The notes beneath the pieces were generated by a model. That model was given only the letters and a program-made list of their open reading frames with translations, was not told the origin of the DNA and did no database searches. Below are positions 8,003 to 17,754 of a stretch of DNA of 64,000 bases, in pieces (the first letter of the stretch is position 1; every line of letters starts with the position of its first letter). Source of the stretch: Cohnella thailandensis (lineage in GTDB: Bacteria; Bacillota; Bacilli; Paenibacillales; Paenibacillaceae); the NCBI RefSeq assembly GCF_014212135.1, contig NZ_JACJVQ010000004.1:85321-149320 (forward strand), in the 5' to 3' direction. Position numbers and translations under genes: made by a program.

Positions 8003-8449
8003 ATGGTAGACGTTCTTACGGAAACGATCATTCGGCGACCGCGCGATCAAGTCGCTGCCTATGCGGCCGACCCGGATCATGCCCCGCAGTGGTACGCCAA
8101 CATTCGGTCGGCGGAGTGGAGGACGCCGAAGCCGTTGGCGGCGGGCTCCCGGATCGCCTTTAAAGCAAACTTCCTCGGACGAGAGCTCGCTTACGTTTAT
8201 GAAATCGCTGACTATGAGCCAGGCGAACGGTTGGTCATGAGAACGTCCGAGGGACCTTTTCCAATGGAGACGACGTACACATGGGAGACGGTCGACGGCG
8301 GCGCTACCCGAATGACGCTGCGCAACCGAGGCAACCCGAAGGGGTTCTCGGCCTTGTTCGCCCCCTTCATGTCCATGATGATGCGGCGCGCGAATCGCAA
8401 GGATTTGCTCGCGATCAAGACCATACTGGAGGCGTCTAACAGTGGGTGA
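8003..8449 (+). CDS. SRPBCC family (START-like) protein
   Basis: A 148-residue protein of the helix-grip SRPBCC/polyketide-cyclase-like fold: the N-terminal strand DVLTETIIRRPRDQVAAYAADPDHAPQW and the pattern YEPGERLVMRTSEGPFPMETTYTWE are typical, with a long C-terminal helix. Such proteins bind hydrophobic ligands; no catalytic assignment is possible. GGGAGG precedes the ATG, and the gene starts 25 bp after the DAC paralogue, probably in the same transcript. It ends before the terminator at 8491. Confidence 0.8.
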   Translation: MVDVLTETIIRRPRDQVAAYAADPDHAPQWYANIRSAEWRTPKPLAAGSRIAFKANFLGRELAYVYEIADYEPGERLVMRTSEGPFPMETTYTWETVDGGATRMTLRNRGNPKGFSALFAPFMSMMMRRANRKDLLAIKTILEASNSG

Positions 8450-8490
8450 CCTTCCGTTTGCCAGGTTGCCTCAGCATCTAAAGAACGATA

Positions 8491-8542
8491 AAAGCAATGT
8501 CAAGGCGGCAGCCGGCCAAGAGGCGCGGCTGCCGTTTGCTTA
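8491..8542 (+). terminator. Rho-independent terminator after SRPBCC gene
   Basis: A perfect 9-bp GC stem (CGGCAGCCG with CGGCTGCCG) is flanked by complementary AAAGCAA and TTTGCTT. It closes the cdaS-DAC-SRPBCC transcript and separates it from the converging glycosidase gene. Confidence 0.8.
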
Positions 8543-8582
8543 GAACTCAAGGGTTGAAGAACGAAGAGAGTCTTTTTTAAGC

Positions 8583-10748
8583 TTAGTCTCGAGCTTTTGC
8601 AATAGAGATCTGGTCGATATCCGGCGCATAGGCCGTGGAATTTGAAAAGCGAATCGTGTTATTTCCGGCATTCAGTTGTACATCAACTACTGTCGTGTAG
8701 AAGGTCGTCCAGCTCAGCGTATTCCGGAAATAGTGCCGCTGCGCCGTTCCTCCGTTAACGCTGATGTCGGCGAAACGGTTCACGATGTTATTGTTATAGG
8801 CATGAGTCCCTACGACTTCGGCGTTGGCGTACGTAACGACCATGCGGTAAAGTCCGGCTGTCGGCACGTTGATGGAATTGAACTGGAGGTAATTGGCCGT
8901 TCCTCCGCCGATCCAGCCGACGACGCTGCCGCCTGCCGCACTCGCATTGCTGGAGATGGCGGCAGCTCCACCGCGCGTATGGCCCGACGCTTCTGCTTGG
9001 TAAGTCGTCATCGTGCCCGAAGCCGAAAGGACGTCGATGTAGTCGATGTTGACGGCATCCGATTCGTCGTTCGTATAGGCCTTCAAGCTAATCCGGTTAA
9101 TGCCCGCGGTCAGGAAGACGCGGATCGTCGAATCGTTCCAGGTATCCCAACTGGCTGTTGCCGGAAGAGAGAGGTCCGTCAGAGTGCTGCCGTTCAGATC
9201 CATGCGAAGGGAACGAGTGGAGGGGGCGCTGCCGAACGGTCCGGCCGCATAACGAACCGTGACGTCATAATAGCCGTTCGAAGCGGCGTTGACGACGAAG
9301 TTCGTGCTCGCGTTGTTCGTTCCGCCGTAGCCCTCGACAAACGAAGTGCCGGAGTAGCCGCCCGTGGAGCCGTAAGTAATGGAGGCCGTGCCCGATATAT
9401 CGGCATATTCCGCTTGGTAGCGGGTGCTGCTGCCTACTGTGGACAAGTCTTTGTCCGGCGTAATGATCAGTTGATAAGCCGACAGTGCCTTCATTCCGTT
9501 CACGGGCACGGCGATTTGCCCGTTCACGATCGAATAGTCTCCCTCTTGCACGACATACGGAACGCCTGCAGGGTTGGTGCCCGTATTGTCCGTGCCCCAT
9601 ACCGTAACGTGGGCGGCGTTGCCGAAGTAAGGTGCGGAGCCGAAGCCCTTAATGACCACATCGGTGCCGAAAACGTCCGAGCTGTTAACCGATCCGCCCA
9701 GAATAACGCGTGCTTGCTTCTTCGAGCTGTCGAGCGTAGCGACGCCCTGAAGGGAACCGTTCTGCGCAGGCGGCGTTACCTGCACCGTGTTGCCGGTCAT
9801 GTCGCCGTACCACTTGTAAAGCCACCAGGCGCCGGTTGGGCGATTGTTCTGCGTGACAAGGTCGTTCAACCCGCCGGCCGTCGTCCAATAGGCGATATTG
9901 CCGCCTACTTTGCTGTTCTCGAACTTGGAGATGAATTGAACGAGATTGCCCGGGACGCCGATATCGGTCGACGCTCTTCCATATTCGTTAATGATGATAG
10001 GCCGCGGGGTAATGCCAAGGCTTGTTTCGATGCCTCGGTAATGGTTGTAGTGCGTATTCCAGTCCGTGAAGAAGGAGTTATCCAACTCATGCCAAATCAT
10101 GATATCGGGGAGAACATTATTGTTCTTGGCGAAGGTCATGAACTGGCTGTATACGTCGGCATGATAGTAGGCATAAGCGGGACCCGCGATCTTGGCAGCA
10201 GGATAGATCGATCGTATGCGTTGATAGACCGTCTTCCAGTCGTTAAAGAAATTCTGAAGCTTATCGGTCGAATTGTACCAAATCCAGTTCGGCTCGTTGA
10301 AGGGGATAAAGGCGTAAATGCTCTTATTAGGATCGGCAAGCACCTTGTTCACAATCGTATCGACTTTCGTCAGGTAGTCGGCGAGACCGTTATTCTCATA
10401 AGGCCAGTTCTGATAAATGTCTTGCATCTCGATCAGAATCTGGCTTCCGCCGGCTCGGATAAATTGGGGAGCGACGACCAAAGCATCGCCGTTCGGATGC
10501 TGCAAGCCGTCCGGCGCTTTCTGGGAGATCGATTGAGGCTTGAGCGGGATAAGCATATTGTCGCTCGGAATGCCCGGATCGCTGAGTCCGTACAGGAAGC
10601 CGGAAGCCCCATGCTGGATGGCGCCTGTATTCACGGATAGATCGACAAGGAATTGCGGGTTTGCGGCATGTCCAGTCTCCGCGGGCAGCAAGCCGAGAAC
10701 TAGGGTGGCACCAAGGAACGCCGACATCCATTTGGATCTCTTCATCAT
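8583..10748 (-). CDS. Secreted clan GH-A glycoside hydrolase with two C-terminal CBM6/35-type modules
   Basis: A 721-residue exported protein: signal peptide 1-28 (MMKRSKWM then a hydrophobic core to GHA), a TIM-barrel catalytic domain to about 320, a beta-sandwich linker region to about 440, then two carbohydrate-binding modules, each starting with the YQAE motif (443-582 and about 583-721). Catalytic candidates are Glu152 in FIPFNEPNW (acid/base) and Glu255 in IIINEYG (nucleophile), as in clan GH-A. I think it is nearest to GH39-like or related xylan/arabinan enzymes, but the substrate cannot be read. The start follows GGAGGAAGG. A cre-like site lies 35 bp upstream, and a two-component system is divergent. 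Confidence 0.8.
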   Translation of the reverse strand: MMKRSKWMSAFLGATLVLGLLPAETGHAANPQFLVDLSVNTGAIQHGASGFLYGLSDPGIPSDNMLIPLKPQSISQKAPDGLQHPNGDALVVAPQFIRAGGSQILIEMQDIYQNWPYENNGLADYLTKVDTIVNKVLADPNKSIYAFIPFNEPNWIWYNSTDKLQNFFNDWKTVYQRIRSIYPAAKIAGPAYAYYHADVYSQFMTFAKNNNVLPDIMIWHELDNSFFTDWNTHYNHYRGIETSLGITPRPIIINEYGRASTDIGVPGNLVQFISKFENSKVGGNIAYWTTAGGLNDLVTQNNRPTGAWWLYKWYGDMTGNTVQVTPPAQNGSLQGVATLDSSKKQARVILGGSVNSSDVFGTDVVIKGFGSAPYFGNAAHVTVWGTDNTGTNPAGVPYVVQEGDYSIVNGQIAVPVNGMKALSAYQLIITPDKDLSTVGSSTRYQAEYADISGTASITYGSTGGYSGTSFVEGYGGTNNASTNFVVNAASNGYYDVTVRYAAGPFGSAPSTRSLRMDLNGSTLTDLSLPATASWDTWNDSTIRVFLTAGINRISLKAYTNDESDAVNIDYIDVLSASGTMTTYQAEASGHTRGGAAAISSNASAAGGSVVGWIGGGTANYLQFNSINVPTAGLYRMVVTYANAEVVGTHAYNNNIVNRFADISVNGGTAQRHYFRNTLSWTTFYTTVVDVQLNAGNNTIRFSNSTAYAPDIDQISIAKARD

Positions 10749-10782
10749 TTACCTTCCTCCATTTTGTAGAAATAAACTCTTT

Positions 10783-10796
10783 TGAAAGCACTTTCA
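10783..10796. promoter_or_regulatory. cre-like operator (CcpA/LacI-type) upstream of the glycosidase
   Basis: TGAAAGCACTTTCA differs from the ideal catabolite-responsive element TGAAAGCGCTTTCA at one base and is a near-perfect dyad. It sits 35 bp upstream of the secreted glycosidase start, consistent with glucose repression of that gene. Confidence 0.65.
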
Positions 10797-10924
10797 TTTT
10801 TTAGCTTATCGACGGAGGAAACGGATGGAAATGAAAGAATTTTACAACCTGCGTTTCTTTTTTTACCCATTCGGTTCCTCGGGTAGCCAAGCTTAAACGA
10901 TAGGGACTATCATAGAGACGAAGG

Positions 10925-12757
10925 ATGACAGAGGCCATGGAGGTTCTTCGCTTGTACCGTAAATTCAAATTCGTAAGCATTAAGAACAAGATGGCGGTAC
11001 TCTTCATCATTTCGATCTTGATCCCTATCCTTATCCTGTTCATCAATTCTTATCTATCCTCGCAGCAAATGCTTGAGAGCAAATATACCGATCTATTGGA
11101 AGATATCACAAGGCAATCGAATATCCGCATCGAGGAATTCCTGGACGATACCGAACAAATCTCCCTTATCTCCAGCTATGGAATCAACAGCTATGTGTCC
11201 GCCGTCTCCCAGGAGAATTATCCGGTGCAAAATTATTTAAGGAATGCTTCGCAAAGCAACGAGAATCAGGCAACGCAGCTGCTGATGAACTACATCACGA
11301 TGAAGGAGCGGGCATTCTCGGTTTATATCTATAATCTGAACGGCGGCCAGGATCTGCTCGTCAGCACGAACAAGCCGGTGGATTACACGTATCACCCTCG
11401 CAACGAGAGCTGGTTCCGAGATTTTCTGGCTTCCGAAGACATTACTAGGGATCTGCCTACCCGGATCGATCTGCAGACGAAGCAAGAGAACAATTGGGCG
11501 ATTTATCACTTGCGGAAAATATTCGATCTCGAGAACGGCAAGCTGCTCGGACTCATGGTGATCAGCATCGATATCGACTTCATCAACAAGGTGAACAAAC
11601 GCCTGCAGGAGAGCAGCCGTTCCGCCTTCACGATCGTCGACGAGAACGAAAGAGTCATCTTCAACAGCGATTATTCTCGAATCAATCGCCCCTTCAGCGA
11701 ATTGTTCCCCCTGAAGGCGAAGATCGATAAAGACACGGCCAGAGAGGTCGTGAAGTCCGGAGGCAAGAGCTATATTCTTATTCATTCGGCGTTCGAAGCC
11801 CATAACTGGACGACGTATATTTACATGCCCGTGGAAGAGCTCGCCGTCGAGGGCAACATCCTTATGCGTAATCTATGGATGATAGTCATGGCGCTTGTGC
11901 TGTTCGCCATTATCAGCTCGTTCTACTTATCCAATCTGATCACAAGGCCGATCAAACGGCTGATGAAGAATATGACGCTCGTCGAGCAAGGGAGATTCGA
12001 CAATCTGCCCGCCGTCAAGTCCAACGACGAGATCGGACTTCTGGCGAAGCGGTTCGAACAGATGTCGTCCGAGCTGAAGCAGCTTGTCGAACGGATCTAT
12101 CACGAGCAGGAGGAGAAGGCGGAGGCGGAGATCCGGGCGCTTCAAGCGCAGATCAATCCTCATTTTCTATACAACACGTTGAATTCGGTGAAGTGGATCG
12201 CGTCCATGCAGAGAGCGGACAAGATCGTCGAGATGACGGAGGCGCTTATCTCCATCCTGCGTTATTCCTCGAAGGTCGAGAACCGGATGGTGCCGATTCG
12301 CGAAGAGTTCGACAACATCGCTCACTATCTCACGATTCAGAAGGTACGATACTTCAATCGAATAGCGGTAAGTTATCGGCTGGATGAACGGTTGCTCGAT
12401 TACGAAATTCTTAAGCTAAGTATCCAACCGCTTGTGGAAAATGCGATTTTCCACGGGATTGCGGACCAGGAGGACGGCACTTTAACGATAGAGGTGACCG
12501 CTTGCGGGGAGAATGACATCGCGATCCGGGTAGGGGACAACGGAGCGGGGATGGAAGAAGAAGCTTCCGCTGCTTTAAGGCAAAGACTGAAGGAAACGGA
12601 CGGTCACTCCGGCAGCATCGGCGTCTTCAACGTGCACAACCGTATACGAAGAGTGTTCGGCGAGAGATACGGGATTGATTTCGCCAGCAAGAAGGGGAAG
12701 GGAACGACGTTCACGATAACGATTCCCAGAACCAAGAAAGGGGAGATCGAGCAATGA
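10925..12757 (+). CDS. Sensor histidine kinase, YesM-type (HisKA_7TM-less, His_kinase family)
   Basis: A 610-residue membrane sensor: helix 1 at about 22-45, an extracytoplasmic Cache-like domain to about 300, helix 2, a HAMP domain (LSNLITRPIKRLMKNM), the phospho-acceptor motif INPHFLYNTLNS, and a C-terminal ATPase (NAIFHGI, DNGAGM). This class senses sugars, often via the neighbouring binding protein. The ATG at 10925 follows GAAGG closely; an ATG at 10937 is possible. The gene overlaps its response regulator by four bases and is divergent from the secreted glycosidase, so it probably controls the sugar genes downstream. Confidence 0.9.
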   Translation: MTEAMEVLRLYRKFKFVSIKNKMAVLFIISILIPILILFINSYLSSQQMLESKYTDLLEDITRQSNIRIEEFLDDTEQISLISSYGINSYVSAVSQENYPVQNYLRNASQSNENQATQLLMNYITMKERAFSVYIYNLNGGQDLLVSTNKPVDYTYHPRNESWFRDFLASEDITRDLPTRIDLQTKQENNWAIYHLRKIFDLENGKLLGLMVISIDIDFINKVNKRLQESSRSAFTIVDENERVIFNSDYSRINRPFSELFPLKAKIDKDTAREVVKSGGKSYILIHSAFEAHNWTTYIYMPVEELAVEGNILMRNLWMIVMALVLFAIISSFYLSNLITRPIKRLMKNMTLVEQGRFDNLPAVKSNDEIGLLAKRFEQMSSELKQLVERIYHEQEEKAEAEIRALQAQINPHFLYNTLNSVKWIASMQRADKIVEMTEALISILRYSSKVENRMVPIREEFDNIAHYLTIQKVRYFNRIAVSYRLDERLLDYEILKLSIQPLVENAIFHGIADQEDGTLTIEVTACGENDIAIRVGDNGAGMEEEASAALRQRLKETDGHSGSIGVFNVHNRIRRVFGERYGIDFASKKGKGTTFTITIPRTKKGEIEQ

Positions 12758-14349
12758 ATAAGGTGCTCATCGTCGATGACGAGCTGCTTATGCGAATCGG
12801 ATTGAAATCGATGATCGATTGGGAGGAGCAGGGCTTCCGGATTGTCGGGGAAGCGGCGAACGGCAAGGAAGCGCTGGAGCTTGCGGAAATTCATAAGCCG
12901 GATCTCATCATAACGGATATCAAGATGCCCGTCATGGACGGGCTCGACCTTATTAGGTCGAATTCTCGCAAGCACGAGGGCTGCCAATACGTCATTCTCA
13001 GCTGTCTGGATGAATTTCAATATGCGCAAGAAGCGGTTAGACTCGGAGCCGCGGATTATTTGATCAAGAGCGACATCAGGCCGCAGCAGCTCAAAGACGC
13101 GCTCGGCAACATCCGGAGGCGCATTGCCAAGGATTCCGCGCATGAAGAAGCCGCGGTCCTTAAAGAGCAGGTGAGGGAGGGCATCGGCTATCTGAAGGAG
13201 ACCCTGTTCAAGGAACTGATCAGCGGCTTCCGCGAAGAAGAGGAGATCTTGGAGAGAATCGAGGCTTTGAAGATTGCTCTTGTCCAAGGGCCGATGATTC
13301 TGGCGAAGCTGAGGGTGGACCGTTTCGAACAGATCCGCAGGAAGTATATAGAGCAAGACGAGAAGCTGCTGAGGTACTCCGTCGTCAACATCATGGAGGA
13401 GATCGTTTCCCGGCGAAGAGGCCGCGAGATTATCGTGGAGAATTCCGCCGAATATTTGCTCGTCCTGAATGCGGATGGAGAAGTCATGCATGAAGAGGAG
13501 GTCGATTCGTACAATCGATTGTTCGCCAAGATTCAGGCTTCTTTCAAGGATTTTCTCAACATTACAGTCGCGATTGGAGTAAGCAGGGTCTCCCCCGGCT
13601 TCGGGGGCCTTAAGAAGGCGTATCGGGAAGCCGATGCGGCGGTGAAGAGCTTGTACTTCGAGGGACGAAGCCGAATTGCGTACTACGATAGAATCCCGAA
13701 GAAGATCCGGGAGTCGGAAGTCTATCCGATCTCTCAAGAGGACGAGAAGAAGTTCCGTCTGGAAGTGGAATGTTCCGGAGACGGGGCGGTCCCGTTCATC
13801 GATTCCGTAAGACAAGGGCTGCGGCAGGGAGACTATTCGGAGCAAGCGGCTCGCAAAGCTTATATCTCCATCTTGTCGTTGATCTCCTCCTGTTATCCCA
13901 GTCTGCCGGTCATGGAAGGAGAAGGGCGCACCGTTTATGAGCAGCTTCTTCAAGAGGAGACGTTGGACGAAATGCACGAGCTTGTCCTTCGTTTCTTGGA
14001 AGCATGCGCAAGACATAACCAGAGCCGATCCGAGCGTCCTCAGAGTTATGCGGAACAAGCGAGATCCATCATGCTGTCGCAGTACGCGGAGGATATCTCG
14101 CTGCAATCCGTTGCGGACCAGATCAACGTGAATTCCTCGTATCTAAGCCGGATATTCAAGCAAGAGACGGGCGAGAATTTCGTTAATTTTCTTACCCGGA
14201 TTAGAATGGAGAGGGCTCAGTCGCTTCTGAAGGACAAGAACATTAGAATCTACGAAGTAGCGAATCGGGTGGGCTATCCGAACACGACTTATTTCAGCAA
14301 GTTATTCAAGAAAACGACAGGGCAAAGTCCGGAAGAGTATCGAGGATGA
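12754..14349 (+). CDS. AraC-type response regulator (YesN-like)
   Basis: A 531-residue regulator: receiver domain at 1-120 with the acidic pair in IVDDE and phospho-acceptor Asp in LIITDIKMPVMDG; a central linker region; two AraC helix-turn-helix motifs at the C-terminus (YAEDISLQSVADQINVNSSYLSRIFKQETG and the IYEVANRVGYPN repeat). It is translationally coupled to the kinase (ATGA overlap). The probable target is the sugar ABC/alpha-galactosidase operon starting at 14557, which begins after a terminator. Confidence 0.93.
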   Translation: MNKVLIVDDELLMRIGLKSMIDWEEQGFRIVGEAANGKEALELAEIHKPDLIITDIKMPVMDGLDLIRSNSRKHEGCQYVILSCLDEFQYAQEAVRLGAADYLIKSDIRPQQLKDALGNIRRRIAKDSAHEEAAVLKEQVREGIGYLKETLFKELISGFREEEEILERIEALKIALVQGPMILAKLRVDRFEQIRRKYIEQDEKLLRYSVVNIMEEIVSRRRGREIIVENSAEYLLVLNADGEVMHEEEVDSYNRLFAKIQASFKDFLNITVAIGVSRVSPGFGGLKKAYREADAAVKSLYFEGRSRIAYYDRIPKKIRESEVYPISQEDEKKFRLEVECSGDGAVPFIDSVRQGLRQGDYSEQAARKAYISILSLISSCYPSLPVMEGEGRTVYEQLLQEETLDEMHELVLRFLEACARHNQSRSERPQSYAEQARSIMLSQYAEDISLQSVADQINVNSSYLSRIFKQETGENFVNFLTRIRMERAQSLLKDKNIRIYEVANRVGYPNTTYFSKLFKKTTGQSPEEYRG

Positions 14350-14396
14350 GACTGGAAGAATCGGCATGGTAAAAAAATGAACGGCAAAAGTCAAAG

Positions 14397-14425
14397 AAGT
14401 GCATAGGGAGCTATGCGCTTTTTTT
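14397..14425 (+). terminator. Rho-independent terminator after the response regulator
   Basis: AGTGCATAG and CTATGCGCT pair over nine positions (one G-U) around a GGAG loop, followed by seven Ts. It separates the two-component operon from the ABC transporter operon. Confidence 0.85.
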
Positions 14426-14556
14426 GTTTCGGAGCGAAGCAGTAAAGAAAGGAAATACGACGGTAAAGAAGCTTGATTTAGCTCCCGCGGGGGATCGGCT
14501 AACATGAATCGTGTACCAAGGTTGTTAATCAACTATCGATTTAGGGGGTTCTCTCG

Positions 14557-15882
14557 GTGAAAAAAAGTTTATCCGTAGCACTAACTCTTGGACTAGCGGC
14601 GTCCGCTCTTGCGGCATGCGGCAGCAACAACAATAATTCCGGCTCTTCCGCCAGTCCGTCGGCTACGCCGTCCGCATCGCCATCCGCGTCGTCGTCCGCT
14701 CCCGCAAGCCAAGCGGCAAGCGGAGAGAAGGTTACGCTGACCTACGCAATCTGGGATTCCAACCAGGAGAAAGGGCTGCGCACGATCGCGGACGAGTTCG
14801 AAGCCGCAAATCCGAACATCAAGATCAACATCGAGGTAACGGGCTGGGCCGATTACTGGACGATGCTTGAAGCGGGAGCGACCGGAGGCTCGCTGCCGGA
14901 TGTCTTCTGGATGCACTCCAACGAGATTTATCGTTACGCGTCTAACGGAATGCTGCTCGACTTGAATGACCGAATCGCGAGCAGCCAAGCGGTCAAGCTG
15001 GAGAACTTCCCGGAAGGCTTGAATCAAATCTACAACTTCCAAGGCAAGCAATACGCGGTTCCGAAAGACTTCGACACGATCGGCTTATGGTACAACAAGA
15101 CGATGTTCGACGCGGCAGGCTTGAAGCATCCGGACGAATCCTGGACGTGGGACGATCTGTACAGCGCGGCGAAGGCGCTGACGAAGGACGGCGTCTACGG
15201 CTTCCTCGCTCCGCTGCACAATCAAGAAGGCTATTATAACTTCGTCTATCAGAACGGCGGCACGATCATCACGGACGACAAGAAGTCGGGCTATGACGAT
15301 CCGAAGACGATCGAAGCGCTTGAATTCTATGTCAACTTCGTCATAGAAGGCCTCTCTCCCGCCGTATTCGACGACGCCGAACGCGCCGAGCTGATCCAGA
15401 ACGGCAAGGTGGCAATGGGTTACTTCGGTTCATGGAACCTGTCCGGCTTCACCGCGAACGAATTCATGGCGAAGAACTTCGACGTCGCCGTTCTGCCTAA
15501 GAAGGAGAAGCAGGCTTCGATCTATAACGGATTGGGCAACGCAATCGCATTCAATACCAAGCACCCGGACGAAGCTTGGAAGTTCGTCGAGTACCTAAGC
15601 TCCAAGGAGGGACAAGATCGTCAAGCCGAGCTTGGCGTCGCCATCTCGGCCTACAATGGCGCGGCGGATCTATGGGTATCCTCGAATAAGACGTTCAATA
15701 TCAAAGCGTTCGTCGATATGGTCGACTACGGCGTTATCCGTCCTTACTCGAACACGACGGCCGTATGGGAAGACAAGGCCTATGAAGCACTTGGACCGGC
15801 GTTCACGGGCAAAGCTACAGTTGAAGAAGCGGCCAAGAACGCGGCTAAGATCATGAACGAAAGCCTGGCTCAAGAGAAGTAA
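14557..15882 (+). CDS. Sugar ABC transporter substrate-binding lipoprotein
   Basis: A 441-residue family 1 extracellular solute-binding protein. The signal peptide ends in a lipobox (LAAC, Cys20), followed by a Ser/Pro/Ala-rich tether to about residue 55 and the binding domain (TYAIWDSNQEKGLRTI, GSLPDVFWM). The start is GTG at 14557 behind AGGGGG. It leads an operon with two permeases and a GH36 alpha-galactosidase, so alpha-galactosides such as raffinose or melibiose are the likely cargo. The ATPase is missing and is probably a shared MsmX/UgpC-type protein elsewhere. A hairpin follows at 15916. Confidence 0.92.
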   Translation: MKKSLSVALTLGLAASALAACGSNNNNSGSSASPSATPSASPSASSSAPASQAASGEKVTLTYAIWDSNQEKGLRTIADEFEAANPNIKINIEVTGWADYWTMLEAGATGGSLPDVFWMHSNEIYRYASNGMLLDLNDRIASSQAVKLENFPEGLNQIYNFQGKQYAVPKDFDTIGLWYNKTMFDAAGLKHPDESWTWDDLYSAAKALTKDGVYGFLAPLHNQEGYYNFVYQNGGTIITDDKKSGYDDPKTIEALEFYVNFVIEGLSPAVFDDAERAELIQNGKVAMGYFGSWNLSGFTANEFMAKNFDVAVLPKKEKQASIYNGLGNAIAFNTKHPDEAWKFVEYLSSKEGQDRQAELGVAISAYNGAADLWVSSNKTFNIKAFVDMVDYGVIRPYSNTTAVWEDKAYEALGPAFTGKATVEEAAKNAAKIMNESLAQEK

Positions 15883-15915
15883 TACGAATGGGCGGGAAAT
15901 AAGAAGCCACACCTC

Positions 15916-15943
15916 ATTGCGGCAGCCTTCCGGTTGCCGCAAT
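15916..15943 (+). promoter_or_regulatory. Intercistronic hairpin after the binding-protein gene
   Basis: ATTGCGGCA pairs perfectly with TGCCGCAAT across a 10-base loop, with only a short T-rich tail. Such hairpins protect the upstream message and reduce read-through, giving more binding protein than permease. A similar one follows the second binding-protein gene at 34011. Confidence 0.6.
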
Positions 15944-15962
15944 TTGATAGGAGAGGGAACCA

Positions 15963-16874
15963 ATGAACAAACAGATAGCCAGAAGAATCTCCAAGCAAAC
16001 ATGGGGTGAATGGTCCTGGGGCTGGTTCTTGATCGCGCCGACGATCATCGGACTTATCGTGTTGAACATCATCCCTATCATTCAGACTGCTTATTTAAGT
16101 CTCTTCAAGAGCGGGGATTTCGGCCGCGGCAATATCTATGTCGGCCTAGACAACTACCGCAAGATGTTCTCCGACGTTCAGGTCTGGCATTCGGTCGGCA
16201 ACACGCTGCTTTATGCCCTGCTTGTCGTTCCGACCAGCATCGCTATCTCCCTGATTGTAGCTGTCTTCCTCAACGGGAAAATCTGCGGGAAGTCGATTTA
16301 TCGTACGATCTACTTCATCCCGATGGTTGCCGCGCCGGCTGCGGTGACGATGGTGTGGAGATGGTTGTACAACGAGCATTTCGGGTTGATCAATTACCTT
16401 CTATCCCGAATCGGCGCGGACGCCGTCGATTGGGTAGGTAGTCCGAAGCTTTCCTTGATCTCGATCGCGATCATCGGAATCTGGAGCGTCATCGGCTACA
16501 ACATGGTTCTGCTTCTGGCGGGGCTGCAGGAGATTCCCAAAGACTTCTATGAAGCCTCCGACATCGACGGAGCCAGCCGGTTCCGGCAGTTCTTTGTCAT
16601 TACGCTTCCGCTGTTGTCGCCGACGCTGTTCTTCGTTGTCGTAACTTCGATCATTCAGGCCATGCAAGTGTTCGACGTGATCTACATGATGATCGACGTG
16701 ACGAGCCCGGCCTATGAACATACCGTTTCTCTCGTGTATCTCTTCTATAACAATTCCTTCAAGTATTCGAACAAAGGATACGGATCCGCGATCGTCATTC
16801 TGCTGCTCGCCATCATCCTGATCATTACCTTCATCCAGATGAGGGCGCAGAAGAAATGGGTCAACTACATGTAA
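15963..16874 (+). CDS. Sugar ABC transporter permease (MalF-type)
   Basis: A 303-residue membrane protein with six predicted helices and the EAA loop that contacts the ATPase (FYEASDIDGASRFRQFFVITLPLL). It carries the usual N-terminal WFLIAPTIIGLIVLNIIPI helix of MalF-like inner permeases. The ATG follows GGAGAGGG. It lies between the binding-protein gene and the second permease and would form a heterodimer with the latter. Confidence 0.92.
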   Translation: MNKQIARRISKQTWGEWSWGWFLIAPTIIGLIVLNIIPIIQTAYLSLFKSGDFGRGNIYVGLDNYRKMFSDVQVWHSVGNTLLYALLVVPTSIAISLIVAVFLNGKICGKSIYRTIYFIPMVAAPAAVTMVWRWLYNEHFGLINYLLSRIGADAVDWVGSPKLSLISIAIIGIWSVIGYNMVLLLAGLQEIPKDFYEASDIDGASRFRQFFVITLPLLSPTLFFVVVTSIIQAMQVFDVIYMMIDVTSPAYEHTVSLVYLFYNNSFKYSNKGYGSAIVILLLAIILIITFIQMRAQKKWVNYM

Positions 16875-16888
16875 GGAGGTCGAATCCT

Positions 16889-17719
16889 ATGGTCAGGACG
16901 AATCGAATGCCCCGATACTTTGTTCATCTTCTGCTCGTTGTCGGCGCTATTCTCATGATAATGCCTTTTGTCTGGATGCTGCTCACTTCGTTCAAGTCCG
17001 TCACGGAATCTACTTCCATGAATCCGTTCGTCTTCTTCCCATCGGCGTGGAAGTGGGAGAACTATTCGGAGGTGCTGCGGCAGAACAACTTCCCACGGCT
17101 TTATTGGAACACGTTCGCCATGGTCGCGCTGCGAGTCGTCTGCTCCATCGTGTTTAGCGCGATGGCCGCTTATGCGTTCGCCCGCCTGAAGTTCCCCGGC
17201 CGCAACTTCTTCTTCGGGCTCGTCCTCTTCCAGATGATGGTCCCTACCCAGATCTTCATCATCCCGCAATACCTGATGGTCGACTCGCTCGGCATGCGCA
17301 ATACGATCTTCGCGCTGCTGTTCCCGGGACTCGTGAGCGCGTTCGGCACCTTCCTGCTTCGCCAGTTCTTCATGGGATTGCCGAAGGAGCTGGAGGAGGC
17401 GGCTAAACTGGACGGCTGCAACATCGGGCAGACGTTCGTCCGAATCATGCTTCCTCTCGTACGTTCGGGGATGGTCGCGCTCGGGATTTTTACCGCGTTG
17501 TTCGCCTTTAAGGACCTGATGTGGCCGATGATCGTCAACACGAATTCGAACGCGGCGACCTTGTCTTCCGCGCTTGCGAAGATTCAGGGAGCCTATTCGG
17601 TCGATTATCCGGAACTGATGGCGGCCTCCGTGCTCGCGATCGTTCCTATGCTGATCCTGTATGTGATCTTCCAGAAGCAATTTATCGAAGGGGTCGCGAC
17701 TTCCGGCGGCAAGCTGTAG
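16889..17719 (+). CDS. Sugar ABC transporter permease (MalG-type)
   Basis: A 276-residue permease with six helices and an EAA loop (LEEAAKLDGCNIGQTFVRIMLPLV). The ATG at 16889 follows TAAGGAGGTCGAATCCT, a near-ideal ribosome site; an in-frame upstream ATG at 16856 falls inside the preceding gene and lacks one. The stop precedes the alpha-galactosidase start by 35 bp. It acts with the MalF-type partner in import of the sugar. Confidence 0.92.
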   Translation: MVRTNRMPRYFVHLLLVVGAILMIMPFVWMLLTSFKSVTESTSMNPFVFFPSAWKWENYSEVLRQNNFPRLYWNTFAMVALRVVCSIVFSAMAAYAFARLKFPGRNFFFGLVLFQMMVPTQIFIIPQYLMVDSLGMRNTIFALLFPGLVSAFGTFLLRQFFMGLPKELEEAAKLDGCNIGQTFVRIMLPLVRSGMVALGIFTALFAFKDLMWPMIVNTNSNAATLSSALAKIQGAYSVDYPELMAASVLAIVPMLILYVIFQKQFIEGVATSGGKL

Positions 17720-17754
17720 GGAGTCGACGAATCCGTCTTAACAGGAGGAGAAAA

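Noticed and set aside
8676..10640. 654-codon open frame on the plus strand opposite the secreted glycosidase
   Set aside because: It is antisense to a convincing multi-domain enzyme, its translation is rich in Arg, Val and His without family motifs, and it has no ribosome site. High GC removes stop codons.
12604..14106. 500-codon minus-strand frame over the YesN-like regulator
   Set aside because: The plus strand encodes a full receiver/AraC protein; the antisense product matches nothing recognisable.
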